From: Caryophanales bacterium UBA6877
GTDB taxonomy: Bacteria; Bacillota_I; Bacilli_A; RFN20; CAG-826
NCBI GenBank assembly: GCA_002451465.1
Contig: DKCJ01000018.1
Location: 9,748-51,270 of the forward strand
Reading direction: 5' to 3'
Length of the DNA: 41,523 nt
In this document: piece after piece, positions 7,685 through 16,553 of the stretch
How positions within the stretch are numbered: the first letter of the stretch is position 1
Layout: every line of letters begins with the position of its first letter
Position numbers and translations under genes: made by a program
Notes under the pieces: model-generated
What the model saw: the letters and a program-made list of their open reading frames with translations, nothing else
The model's database searches: none
What the model was told of the DNA's origin: nothing

Positions 7685-9022
7685 ATGTTTGAGACAATTG
7701 TTGCATTAGCGACTCCTCCAATGAGGAGCGCTTTAGCTATCGTAAGATTATCAGGTGATGATTGTTTTAATGTTGTTTCAAAGTTTTTTTCGAAAGAAAT
7801 AAAAAGTGAAGATATTTTAAAAAATAAAATATTACATGGTTTTATATATAACGAAAAGGATATTGTTGATGAAGTTGTTCTTTTAGTTTATAAAAATCCT
7901 CATTCTTTTACAGGCGAAGATTCAGTAGAAATAATTTCTCATGGTTCCCCTTTAATAACTAATAAAATTATTGAATTATCTATTAAAAATGGTGCTTGTC
8001 TTGCTGAAAGAGGTGAATTTACATCTCGTGCTTATTTACATGGCAAGATGGATTTAATTCAAGCTGAATCTATAAACGACTTAATTAATGCTGAAACTGA
8101 AGAAAGTAAAAAAATGTCGATGATGTCTTTAAAAGGCGAAACTAGTAAACTTATTGAACCTATTAAAAAATCTCTTGGTGATTTATTAAGTCTTATTGAA
8201 GTTAATATTAATTATCCTGAATATACTGATATAGAAGATGCTAACTTTAATAAAATTAATGAAGTTTGTACAAAAAACATTGAATATATTAAAAATTTAA
8301 TTGTTAATGGTAAAAAAGGGAAAATAATTAAAGATGGTATCAAAATAGCAATTGTTGGCAAACCTAATGTTGGTAAATCAAGTATTTTAAATTCTTTACT
8401 TGGTGAAGATAGAGCAATTGTTACAAACATAAAAGGCACAACAAGAGATATTGTTGATGGAAAATTTGTTTTAAACGGAATTACAATTAATTTGTACGAT
8501 ACAGCAGGAATTCATGAAAGTGACGATATAATTGAAGAGAAAGGCATTATTAAAAGTAAAAAAATGCTTGATGATGCTGATATTGTTATGGCCGTATTTG
8601 ATTCAACATCTTTCGATAAAGAAGATGAAGAAATTTTAAAATTAATTAAAAATAAAAAACATATTATTGTTTTTAATAAGAAAGATTTAATAACAAAAGG
8701 TGATTATAAAGATGATAGGATTTATATAAGCGCCTTAAATAACGATATTAATCCTTTAAAAAATAAGATAATAGAATTATTAGGTTTGAGTAAAGAAAAT
8801 TATTCTAACCCATCTTTAAATAATTCTAGAGAAATTGGTGTTCTTGAATCAATTAAAGATAGTTTAAGTAAAGCTTTAAATGATGCAAAAAACAATGTGC
8901 CAATTGATTTAATAAGTGTTAGTATACAAGATGCTTGCTTAAAAACATTATCATTAACTGGTGAAGATCATGATTTTGATATAGCAAAAGAAATTTTTTC
9001 AAGGTTTTGTTTAGGAAAATAA
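7685..9022 (+). CDS. mnmE: tRNA modification GTPase MnmE
   Basis: With MnmG, MnmE makes the (carboxymethyl)aminomethyl group on wobble uridine 34 of several tRNAs. The N-terminal tetrahydrofolate-binding domain begins ETIVALATPPMRSALAIVRL. The embedded GTPase domain has G1 GKPNVGKSS near residue 225 and G3 DTAG. The protein ends in the essential FCLGK (Cys442). Its 445 residues are normal. In Bacillus mnmG and rsmG follow directly; here tatD follows after 1 nt, so the partner must be elsewhere. Confidence 0.96.
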   Translation: MFETIVALATPPMRSALAIVRLSGDDCFNVVSKFFSKEIKSEDILKNKILHGFIYNEKDIVDEVVLLVYKNPHSFTGEDSVEIISHGSPLITNKIIELSIKNGACLAERGEFTSRAYLHGKMDLIQAESINDLINAETEESKKMSMMSLKGETSKLIEPIKKSLGDLLSLIEVNINYPEYTDIEDANFNKINEVCTKNIEYIKNLIVNGKKGKIIKDGIKIAIVGKPNVGKSSILNSLLGEDRAIVTNIKGTTRDIVDGKFVLNGITINLYDTAGIHESDDIIEEKGIIKSKKMLDDADIVMAVFDSTSFDKEDEEILKLIKNKKHIIVFNKKDLITKGDYKDDRIYISALNNDINPLKNKIIELLGLSKENYSNPSLNNSREIGVLESIKDSLSKALNDAKNNVPIDLISVSIQDACLKTLSLTGEDHDFDIAKEIFSRFCLGK

Positions 9023-9023
9023 A

Positions 9024-9803
9024 ATGATATTTGATACTCATATTCATCTAAATGATGAAAAATTAATTAATAATATTGATTTTTACTTACAAGAAGCAAA
9101 AGAAAAGGGCGTTACCAAGTTTTTGTGTGCTGGTTGGGATATTGAAAGTTCAAAAAAAGCTATTGAAATAGCGCATAAATATGAAGGTATTGTTTTTGCA
9201 GCAGTTGGAATTATGCCAACTGAATATGAAAAATATAATAATGAAACTATAAATGTTTTAAGGGAATTGAGCAAAGATCCTGTTGTAAGAGCAATTGGTG
9301 AAATTGGGCTTGATTACCATTATGAAAAAACAGATGAAGTTAAAAAGATTCAAAAGGAAATGTTTATAAAACAAATAGAATTAGCAAATGAATTTAACTT
9401 ACCAATTTCTGTTCATTCAAGAGACGCCATTCAAGACACATATGATATTCTAAATAGTTTCCACGTGAAAAGAAAAAGTATTCTTCATTGCTATTCTGGA
9501 AGCTATGAAATGGCAAAGGAGTTCGCTAAAATAAATTTTGTTTTTGGGTTTGGTGGAAATCTTACTTATAAAAATAGTCTAAATGTAAAGAAAACATTCG
9601 AAAATATAGGATTAAATCATATAGTTTTTGAAACTGATGCTCCATATTTACCACCACAATTACATCGAGGTAAATTGAATGAACCTAAGTATATTTATGA
9701 TACTGTTGAATATGCTTCTAAATTGATAAATATTGATCTTAACAAATTAGAAGATATAACAACTAAAAATGCTGAATATATATTTTCACGTGAAAAATTA
9801 TGA
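9024..9803 (+). CDS. tatD: TatD family metal-dependent DNase
   Basis: A TIM-barrel metallo-hydrolase of the TatD family, 3'-5' nucleases implicated in DNA repair and turnover. Metal ligands are visible: DTHIH (His6, His8), GEIGLDYH, SVHSRDA, HCYSG and ETDAPYLPP, in the expected order. The length of 259 aa is standard. The stop TGA overlaps the next ATG as ATGA. The tatD-rnmV-ksgA order is the one seen in Bacillus (tatD/yabD, rnmV, rsmA). Confidence 0.93.
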   Translation: MIFDTHIHLNDEKLINNIDFYLQEAKEKGVTKFLCAGWDIESSKKAIEIAHKYEGIVFAAVGIMPTEYEKYNNETINVLRELSKDPVVRAIGEIGLDYHYEKTDEVKKIQKEMFIKQIELANEFNLPISVHSRDAIQDTYDILNSFHVKRKSILHCYSGSYEMAKEFAKINFVFGFGGNLTYKNSLNVKKTFENIGLNHIVFETDAPYLPPQLHRGKLNEPKYIYDTVEYASKLINIDLNKLEDITTKNAEYIFSREKL

Positions 9804-10339
9804 ATGATAAAATTAAAGAATTAATTGTAGTTGAAGGAAAGACAGACATTGATTTTTTGTCATCATTTTTAAATGCAGATTTTTATCAAGTTGGTGGAAG
9901 CGCAATAGATAAAGACGACATTGATTTTTTAAAAAAAGCTAATGCAGAACGTGGAATTATTGTGTTAACTGATCCAGATTATCCAGGTTTACAAATAAGA
10001 TCAAAAATAAGAAGAGAAATACCAAATATTAAAGAAGCGTTTGTAAGAAAAGAATGTTCCATAAAACATCATAAAGTTGGTGTAGCTGAATCAACAAAGG
10101 AAGAAGTTACAAATGCCTTAAAAAACGTAATTACTTATTCTAAAAAAAGCAATAATTTTAGAAATTATGACTTAATAGAACTTGGTTTAAGTGGTAATAA
10201 TAATTCAAAAGAACTGAGAAAAAAAGTTTGTGATTATTTAAATATTGGGTTTTCAAATAGCAAAGTTTTATTAATGAAATTAAATTCATTAAATTTAACA
10301 AAAGAAGATTTAGAAAGAGTTATAAAAGAAGTAAAATAA
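9800..10339 (+). CDS. rnmV: Ribonuclease M5
   Basis: RNase M5 matures the ends of 5S rRNA in low-GC Gram-positives. The TOPRIM fold is visible: catalytic Glu in VVEGKTD (Glu12) and the DPDYPG motif. The C-terminal part is the DUF4093-type region. The length of 179 aa is typical. It overlaps tatD by 4 nt, and ksgA begins 4 nt after its stop, suggesting a coupled set of nuclease and rRNA-processing genes. Confidence 0.92.
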   Translation: MNDKIKELIVVEGKTDIDFLSSFLNADFYQVGGSAIDKDDIDFLKKANAERGIIVLTDPDYPGLQIRSKIRREIPNIKEAFVRKECSIKHHKVGVAESTKEEVTNALKNVITYSKKSNNFRNYDLIELGLSGNNNSKELRKKVCDYLNIGFSNSKVLLMKLNSLNLTKEDLERVIKEVK

Positions 10340-10343
10340 ATAT

Positions 10344-11168
10344 ATGTTAACAAAAGATGAAATCAAAGATTATTTTCAATTAGAAAATTCACATGCCAAA
10401 AAAGAATTAGGTCAAAATTTTTTAGTTAATAAAAAAATAATTGAAGAAATTGTAGAATTAATAGATTTAAAAGACGAAGATGTATTATTAGAAATTGGTC
10501 CAGGTCTTGGATCTTTAACTGACGACCTAATTAAAAAAGCAAAAAATTATACTGTAGTGGAATATGATGCTAAGTTTGTTGATTTTTTGAATAGATCTTA
10601 TGGTGAGAATAAAAATATAAAAATTATTAAAAATAATATTCTTAAATATAAGGATTTTAATGCAAATAAAGTAATTGGAAATCTTCCTTATTATATTACA
10701 AGTGATATTTTACTTTATGTTGCTTTAAATTTTAGTAAACTTGATAAAGCTGTTTTTATGATACAAAAAGAAGCTTATGAAAGGATAACTGCAAAAAAAG
10801 GCAATAAAGATTATAACGCTTTGAATATAGTTTTAGATTATGCATTTGAAATTGTTAAAAATATGAATGTTTCAAGGACAAGTTTTTTTCCAATGCCACA
10901 AGTTGACTCAGTTGTAATTTCATTAAAAAGAAAAAATGTTGAGTTTAGTTTTATTAAACCACTTTTAGTATGTACTAGAGCGATGTTTTTGAATAGAAGA
11001 AAAACTATTTTTAATAATTTAAATAGTTTAGTTAAAAATAAAGATAAAACTTATTTAATATTAGATAATTTAGGTATTCAATATAATGCGCGTGCTGAAA
11101 GTCTTAATTTAGAAGATTTTATACATCTAACAAACGAACTATTGAAACTGGAAATAATAAAATTATAA
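10344..11168 (+). CDS. rsmA: 16S rRNA dimethyladenosine transferase KsgA (RsmA)
   Basis: KsgA transfers four methyl groups from S-adenosylmethionine to two adjacent adenosines at the 3' end of 16S rRNA, a late quality step in 30S assembly. Motifs seen are LGQNFLVN (residues 22-29), the SAM-binding EIGPGLG (50-56) and the catalytic NLPYYITSD (near 112). A C-terminal helical domain completes 274 residues. It sits directly after rnmV. Confidence 0.95.
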   Translation: MLTKDEIKDYFQLENSHAKKELGQNFLVNKKIIEEIVELIDLKDEDVLLEIGPGLGSLTDDLIKKAKNYTVVEYDAKFVDFLNRSYGENKNIKIIKNNILKYKDFNANKVIGNLPYYITSDILLYVALNFSKLDKAVFMIQKEAYERITAKKGNKDYNALNIVLDYAFEIVKNMNVSRTSFFPMPQVDSVVISLKRKNVEFSFIKPLLVCTRAMFLNRRKTIFNNLNSLVKNKDKTYLILDNLGIQYNARAESLNLEDFIHLTNELLKLEIIKL

Positions 11169-11177
11169 TAATTAGAT

Positions 11178-12050
11178 ATGATAGAAAAAGCTTATGCAAA
11201 AATAAATATAGTCCTTGATGTAATTGATAAAAGGACTGATGGATATCACGACATTAAAAGTATTATGTTGCCATTAGAATTACACGATTCTATTATTATT
11301 GATACAATCGATAATTTAAATGGTGACGATTTTATTGTTTGTGATAATTTTAAAGTTGGAATTTCAAAATATAATTTATGTCACAAGGCAATACAAATTG
11401 CCCGAGAAACATGGGGTTTTAAAGAGAGATTTGATGTTTCAATACATAAAAATATATTTTTACAGTCTGGACTTGGTGGTGGGAGCGCTGATGCTGCAGC
11501 GGTTTTAAGAGCAATTATTAAATTATTAAAACTTGATATTACTAAACAAGAATTAATTGATGTTGCAACTCGTATAGGTGCTGACGTTCCTTTTATGATA
11601 TTTAACAAACCTGCTTATGTTTCAGGAATAGGTAATAAAATTAAATTTTTAGATGACATTAATGATTCAATTTACGATTATCATGTTTTGATTTGTAAAC
11701 CATTAGAAGGAATTTCTACAACAAGAATTTATAATGAGTATGATCAAATGAAAAAACCAAAACACTTCGATGTTGATAAAGTATTTGAAGACTTAAAAAA
11801 AGATGATAATAGTTTTATTAAAGATATTGGTAATAGTTTAGAAGAACCTGGATATTATATTGTCCCAAAAATCGAAGAAATTAAAAAAGACTTAACTTCA
11901 AGAGGATTTGACGCAGTATTCATGACTGGTGGTGGTAGTTCAATTATTGCTCTTACTAAAAATAAAAAATTAGCAAAGAAAACATTTAAAGAACTATATA
12001 TGAAACCAGAAGAATACGAGGTTGAACTAACTAAGTTTCATAAAGATTAA
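11178..12050 (+). CDS. ispE: 4-diphosphocytidyl-2-C-methyl-D-erythritol kinase
   Basis: IspE is the GHMP-family kinase of the MEP isoprenoid pathway. It phosphorylates CDP-methylerythritol at the 2-hydroxyl. The N-terminus (AYAKINIVLDV..KRTDGYHDI) and the ATP loop SGLGGGSADAAAV near residue 97 are diagnostic, and MTGGGSSIIALT near the C-terminus is the third GHMP motif. The length of 290 aa is normal. It implies the organism makes isoprenoids by MEP. A bidirectional terminator follows. Confidence 0.94.
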   Translation: MIEKAYAKINIVLDVIDKRTDGYHDIKSIMLPLELHDSIIIDTIDNLNGDDFIVCDNFKVGISKYNLCHKAIQIARETWGFKERFDVSIHKNIFLQSGLGGGSADAAAVLRAIIKLLKLDITKQELIDVATRIGADVPFMIFNKPAYVSGIGNKIKFLDDINDSIYDYHVLICKPLEGISTTRIYNEYDQMKKPKHFDVDKVFEDLKKDDNSFIKDIGNSLEEPGYYIVPKIEEIKKDLTSRGFDAVFMTGGGSSIIALTKNKKLAKKTFKELYMKPEEYEVELTKFHKD

Positions 12051-12052
12051 AA

Positions 12053-12088
12053 AAACCTTCGCTTTTAATAAAGCGAAGGTTTATTTTT
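12053..12088. terminator. Bidirectional terminator between ispE and ppdK
   Basis: The arms AAACCTTCGCTTT (12053-12065) and AAAGCGAAGGTTT (12070-12082) are perfect reverse complements with a 4-nt loop. A T-rich run follows on plus (TTTATTTTTTT) and the preceding A-run gives a T-run on minus, so one hairpin can end both convergent transcripts. Confidence 0.9.
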
Positions 12089-12096
12089 TTATTTAA

Positions 12097-14757
12097 CTAT
12101 TTTTTAAGTTCTTTTTCTCTTTGAACTTGAATTTCTGATTGAGCAGCTGCTAATCTTGCGATTGGGACTCTAAATGGAGAGCATGAAACATAAGTTAAAC
12201 CAGCTCTATTGTAGAAATCAATACTGATAGGATCGCCACCAGTTTCACCACAAACACCGACTGTTAAATCTTTATTTGTAGCTCTACCTCTTTCAACAGC
12301 AATTTTAACTAATTCACCAACACCTTCTTTATCAATGGTTTGGAATGGATCGAATTCATAGATCTTCTTCTCTTGATAAACTGGTAAGAATTGGTTGCAA
12401 TCATCTCTTGAGAAACCGAGAGTTAATTGAGTTAAATCGTTTGTGCCAAAGCTGAAGAATTTAGCTTCCTTAGCAATGTTTCCAGCTTGTAAGCAAGCAC
12501 GTGGAATTTCAATCATTGTACCAACTTCGTATTTTAAGGTATGTCCTTGTTTCTTCATTTCTTCTTCGACAGCTTCAACAACGACATTCTTTGCATACTT
12601 GAATTCTTTAAGTTCACCAGCTAATGGAATCATGATTTCTGGTTCGACATCATATCCTAAATCTTTACTGGCTTTTAAAGCTGCTTGAATAATAGCAGTA
12701 GCTTGCATTCTATAAATTTCTGGATATTCAACACATAATCTGACACCACGGAAGCCCATCATTGGGTTAGCTTGATGTAATTGTGTGATTCTATCTTTAA
12801 CCTTAGATTCACTTACATGTAATTTTTCAGCGATATCTTTAATATTTTGTTCATCATGAATATCTGGTAAAAATTCGTGTAGAGGTGGATCAAGTAAACG
12901 AATACAAACATTTTCATTTGGTGCTGACATATACATTTCATAGAAGTCTTGGACTTGATATGGTCTTAATCTTTCAAGAGCAGCAACACGTTGTTCAGTG
13001 GTATCACTTAAAATCATACTTCTCATATTTAAAATACGATCGACACCGAAGAACATACGTTCTGTTCTACAAAGACCAATACCTTCACTACCAAATTTTC
13101 TAGCATTTTCAGCATCTAATGGTGAGTTACAGTTTGCTCTAATCTTGAGTCTTCTATACTTATCAGCCCAAGCCATAATACGACCAAAGTCACCACTTAA
13201 TGAAGCTGGAACCATCTTAACGGCGCCGGCATAAACTTCACCAGTTGAACCATTTACACTAACAACGTCTTTTTCAGTGTAAACTTTATCGCCAATAGTT
13301 AAAGTCTTCTTTTCTTCATCAATAACAGCTTCAGTTGCACCAGCGACACAGCATTTACCCATTGAACGAGCAACGACTGCGGCGTGTGAGGTCATACCAC
13401 CACGAGCGGTTAAAATAGCTTCAGCGTTAACCATACCGATGATATCTTCTGGAGAAGTTTCGGCACGAGCTAAAACTACTGGTCTTCCTGCTTCTTTTTC
13501 AGCTTTTGCTTCTTCAGCAGTGAAGACTAAATGACCAGTTCCTGCACCAGGTGATGCTGGGAGACCTTTTAAAATTGGAGTTTGTTTCTTTAATTCTGCT
13601 GGATCAAATGTTGGGTGTAATAAATCGTTTAATTGTTTTGGTTCAACACGTAAGCAAGCTTCTTTCTCATCGATTAAACCTTCATCAACTAAATCGCATG
13701 CAATTTTGACAGCAGCAGCAGCTGTTCTTTTACCATTACGGGTTTGTAAGAAATAGAGTTTACCATTTTCAACGGTATATTCCATATCTTGCATATCTTT
13801 GAAATAGTTTTCCATCTTTTTGATGGTTACCATAAATTGGTTATAAACATCTGGCATTCTAGCTTGTAATTCACTAATGTGGAGTGGAGTACGAACACCA
13901 GCGACAACGTCTTCACCTTGAGCATTTGGTAAGAATTCAGCATAGATCTTGTTTTCACCTGTTCCTGGATCACGTGAGAATGCGACACCAGTTCCAGATG
14001 TTTCGCCTAAGTTACCGAAAACCATGGTTTGAACGTTAACAGCAGTACCCCATTCATATGGAATACCATTCATAGCTCTATAAACGTTAGCTCTTGGGTT
14101 ATCCCATGATCTAAAGACAGCAGTAACAGCTTCATGTAATTGAACTAATGGATCACTTGGGAAATCTTCACTAAAGTGTTCTTTATAATATTTCTTATAT
14201 TCTTTAACTAAACCTTTAAGTTGATCAGCTGTAACTTCAGTATCGAGTTTATATCCATTTTCTTCTTTAATCTTATCAAGCATTTTATCCATTTCAGTTC
14301 TTGGATAACCTTTTGCAATATTTGTGAACATTAAGATAAATCTACGATATGAATCGTAAGCAAATCTTTCGTTATTTGAAACTTTTGCAAGTAACTCGAC
14401 AGTTTCATCATTTAAACCTAAGTTTAAAATAGTATCCATCATACCTGGCATAGAGACACGAGCGCCGCTACGAACAGATACAAGTAATGGATTTCCATTT
14501 CTTCCACCAAAGGTCTTTCCTGTTTCTTTTTCGATATTTTGAACACCTTCATCTACTTGTTTAAGTAACCAATCTGGCATTTTCTTGCCATTTTCATAAT
14601 AAAGGGTACAAGCTTCAGTCGAAATTGTGAATCCTGGTGGAATTGGAACACCAGCGTGTGTCATTTCGGCAAGACCATTACCTTTTCCTCCGAGAAGATT
14701 TTTGCCTAATCCATAGGCCTTATCGAAAGGAAATACATATTGTTTTTCTTTTGCCAT
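12097..14757 (-). CDS. ppdK: Pyruvate, phosphate dikinase
   Basis: PPDK interconverts pyruvate, ATP and phosphate with phosphoenolpyruvate, AMP and pyrophosphate. The N-terminal nucleotide-binding domain (GGKGNGLAEM) is followed by the central phosphohistidine motif GGMTSHAAVVARSMG, with His at about residue 458, and the C-terminal PEP/pyruvate barrel with CGETGGDP (Cys near 836). I chose the ATG at 14757 (886 aa, MAKEKQYVFPF) because AAGGAGG precedes it by a normal distance; an upstream in-frame start would place that RBS inside the gene. By eye it uses more G and C at third positions than its neighbours, as highly expressed genes often do. It lies on the minus strand, against the direction of this replichore. 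Confidence 0.97.
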   Translation of the reverse strand: MAKEKQYVFPFDKAYGLGKNLLGGKGNGLAEMTHAGVPIPPGFTISTEACTLYYENGKKMPDWLLKQVDEGVQNIEKETGKTFGGRNGNPLLVSVRSGARVSMPGMMDTILNLGLNDETVELLAKVSNNERFAYDSYRRFILMFTNIAKGYPRTEMDKMLDKIKEENGYKLDTEVTADQLKGLVKEYKKYYKEHFSEDFPSDPLVQLHEAVTAVFRSWDNPRANVYRAMNGIPYEWGTAVNVQTMVFGNLGETSGTGVAFSRDPGTGENKIYAEFLPNAQGEDVVAGVRTPLHISELQARMPDVYNQFMVTIKKMENYFKDMQDMEYTVENGKLYFLQTRNGKRTAAAAVKIACDLVDEGLIDEKEACLRVEPKQLNDLLHPTFDPAELKKQTPILKGLPASPGAGTGHLVFTAEEAKAEKEAGRPVVLARAETSPEDIIGMVNAEAILTARGGMTSHAAVVARSMGKCCVAGATEAVIDEEKKTLTIGDKVYTEKDVVSVNGSTGEVYAGAVKMVPASLSGDFGRIMAWADKYRRLKIRANCNSPLDAENARKFGSEGIGLCRTERMFFGVDRILNMRSMILSDTTEQRVAALERLRPYQVQDFYEMYMSAPNENVCIRLLDPPLHEFLPDIHDEQNIKDIAEKLHVSESKVKDRITQLHQANPMMGFRGVRLCVEYPEIYRMQATAIIQAALKASKDLGYDVEPEIMIPLAGELKEFKYAKNVVVEAVEEEMKKQGHTLKYEVGTMIEIPRACLQAGNIAKEAKFFSFGTNDLTQLTLGFSRDDCNQFLPVYQEKKIYEFDPFQTIDKEGVGELVKIAVERGRATNKDLTVGVCGETGGDPISIDFYNRAGLTYVSCSPFRVPIARLAAAQSEIQVQREKELKK

Positions 14758-14815
14758 TAAACTTTTCCTCCTTAATTGGCAGTTGTTTTTCAACGCATAA
14801 AGATTATATCAAAAA

Positions 14816-14852
14816 AGCGCATATTTTAATATAGATATTAAAAGTATGCGCT
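14816..14852 (-). terminator. Terminator of mgtE, abutting the ppdK promoter
   Basis: On the minus strand a long hairpin (arms beginning AGCGCATA and ending TATGCGCT, extended by an AT-rich stem with one bulged base and a 2-nt loop) is followed by TTTTTT. It lies 25 nt after the mgtE stop. Immediately downstream on the same strand is GATATAATC, a good -10 that probably belongs to ppdK, so terminator and promoter nearly overlap. Confidence 0.82.
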
Positions 14853-14877
14853 ATCATTTTATAAAGAAATTTATTAT

Positions 14878-16317
14878 TTAGAAAGGAACGTGGAATATTT
14901 GTTGAATAAGTTCGAAGACTCCAAAATAAATTAATAAACTTGAAACATCAACGACGGAGGTAATTAATGGACCACTCATCATAGCAGGGTCTTTCTTAAT
15001 TAATTTTGCAATCCAAGGCAATATTAAACCAAAAAATTTTGAAATCAAAATTGTTAAGAATAATGTGCTTGCAACTAGTAAAGCAATGCCAGATCTTGCA
15101 ACAAATAAATCAAAACCAACATGTTCTGCTCCAGCTGGGCCACTATATTGGATAAGGCCAACGTACATTTCAATCATAAACCAGCACCAACCAATAACTG
15201 ATGTAATAAAGGCAACTAATAAAGAAATTCTAAATTCCTTCCACATTACTTTTAAGAAGTCTTTATTTTTAAATTCATTCAAAGCAATTGAACGAACCAT
15301 AACACTTGATGTTTGGCTACCTGCATTACCACCGGTATCCATAATAGTAGGAATAAATGCACTTAAAACTGCAACTTTTGCAATTGATGTTTGGAAATTC
15401 GATATAACTATAGAAGAAAAAACATCAATAACTAATAAAAAAGCTAACCATGGAATACACTTTTTGGCCATTTTTAATACGCCAGTGTTTTTATAACTAT
15501 CTTCAAGAGGATTAATACCTGCTTGTAAAGACATATCTTCGTTCGCTTCTTGTTGAATAATATCAACGATATCATCTACGGTTATAATACCAACTAAACG
15601 TTTATCATCATTTAGAACCGCAATTGCATTTAAATCATATCTTCTAACAAGCTCAGCAACTTCTTCTTGATCAGTATTTACACCAACTGTAACAAAATCG
15701 ATATTCATTATACTTTCTAGTGTTTCCTCTGGTTTAGCAAAGATCAAATCATCTAAGTCTACTGTTCCTTTAAAGTTTCTTTTATTGTCTTTAACGAAAA
15801 TTGTATAAATAGTTTCAGCATCTTTTCCAATCTCTCTAATTTTATCAATTGCTTCTTTAACTGTTAAAGTATCTAAAAATTCAAGAAATTCTGTAGTCAT
15901 GATTGAACCAGCAGTTCCTTCTTTATAATTAAGTAATTTATTAATGGTTTCTCTATCTTCTTTTGGAGTATTCTTTAAAATTTTAGAAACTAAGTTAGCT
16001 GGCATATCTTCCAAAAAATCTACAATATCATCGTTTTTTGATGCATCAAGAAGAGTAGTGACATCTTTATCAGTCATTAATTTAACAATTATTTCTTGAG
16101 TTTCAGGATTTAAACAATGGAATAATTCAGCTGTAAATTCACTTTTAACAACTCTAAATATGGTTATAAGTTGTGATTTATCTTCAATATTATCACAAGC
16201 GTCAGCAATATCAATTTCAGGGTATTGTTCGAAAAGATCACGTAATTTTTGATAATTCTTGTTCTTAATTAAGTCTTCAATCATCTCACTTGTGAGTTTA
16301 ACTTTTTCTTCGCTCAT
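14878..16317 (-). CDS. mgtE: Magnesium transporter MgtE
   Basis: MgtE is a dimeric Mg2+-gated Mg2+ channel. Layout: an N-terminal MgtE_N helical domain (about 1-125), two CBS domains (about 130-250), a plug helix, and a C-terminal membrane domain with five hydrophobic segments (about 280-475). The conserved PTIMDTGGNAGSQTS motif in the pore region is present. I chose the ATG at 16317 (479 aa) because GGAGG lies 8 nt upstream; the earlier in-frame ATG overlaps that RBS. No Mg2+ riboswitch was recognised upstream. Mg2+ sensing may rest on the protein's own N-terminal and CBS domains. Confidence 0.95.
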   Translation of the reverse strand: MSEEKVKLTSEMIEDLIKNKNYQKLRDLFEQYPEIDIADACDNIEDKSQLITIFRVVKSEFTAELFHCLNPETQEIIVKLMTDKDVTTLLDASKNDDIVDFLEDMPANLVSKILKNTPKEDRETINKLLNYKEGTAGSIMTTEFLEFLDTLTVKEAIDKIREIGKDAETIYTIFVKDNKRNFKGTVDLDDLIFAKPEETLESIMNIDFVTVGVNTDQEEVAELVRRYDLNAIAVLNDDKRLVGIITVDDIVDIIQQEANEDMSLQAGINPLEDSYKNTGVLKMAKKCIPWLAFLLVIDVFSSIVISNFQTSIAKVAVLSAFIPTIMDTGGNAGSQTSSVMVRSIALNEFKNKDFLKVMWKEFRISLLVAFITSVIGWCWFMIEMYVGLIQYSGPAGAEHVGFDLFVARSGIALLVASTLFLTILISKFFGLILPWIAKLIKKDPAMMSGPLITSVVDVSSLLIYFGVFELIQQIFHVPF

Positions 16318-16553
16318 TTTTAATACCTCCAACATAAAATTATTATAAACTTTTCTTTATATAAACATTATAAAAATTAAGTCATTATTGAAGAAATTTT
16401 AAATTAAATTTACATTTTATTTCTTACAAAAAAATCATGAATAGAAACAAAAAAATAACGATTTCTTCTTCTAAAAGCACAAATTATAAAATTAAACAAT
16501 TATAATGGTATAAAAATATTTTATTTTTTTAAGTTTTTAACTAAAATATTTAC

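Noticed and set aside
14758..14793. Longer N-terminus for PPDK
   Set aside because: The extra 12 residues are encoded across the AAGGAGG ribosome binding site and are unlike the family.
15065..15496. A 143-codon open frame on the plus strand inside mgtE
   Set aside because: Opposite the conserved membrane domain of mgtE, with no RBS or recognisable family.
16318..16553. Possible Mg2+ riboswitch upstream of mgtE
   Set aside because: The gap is plain AT-rich DNA with no long paired architecture, and the space left after the divergent gene is too simple for an M-box.
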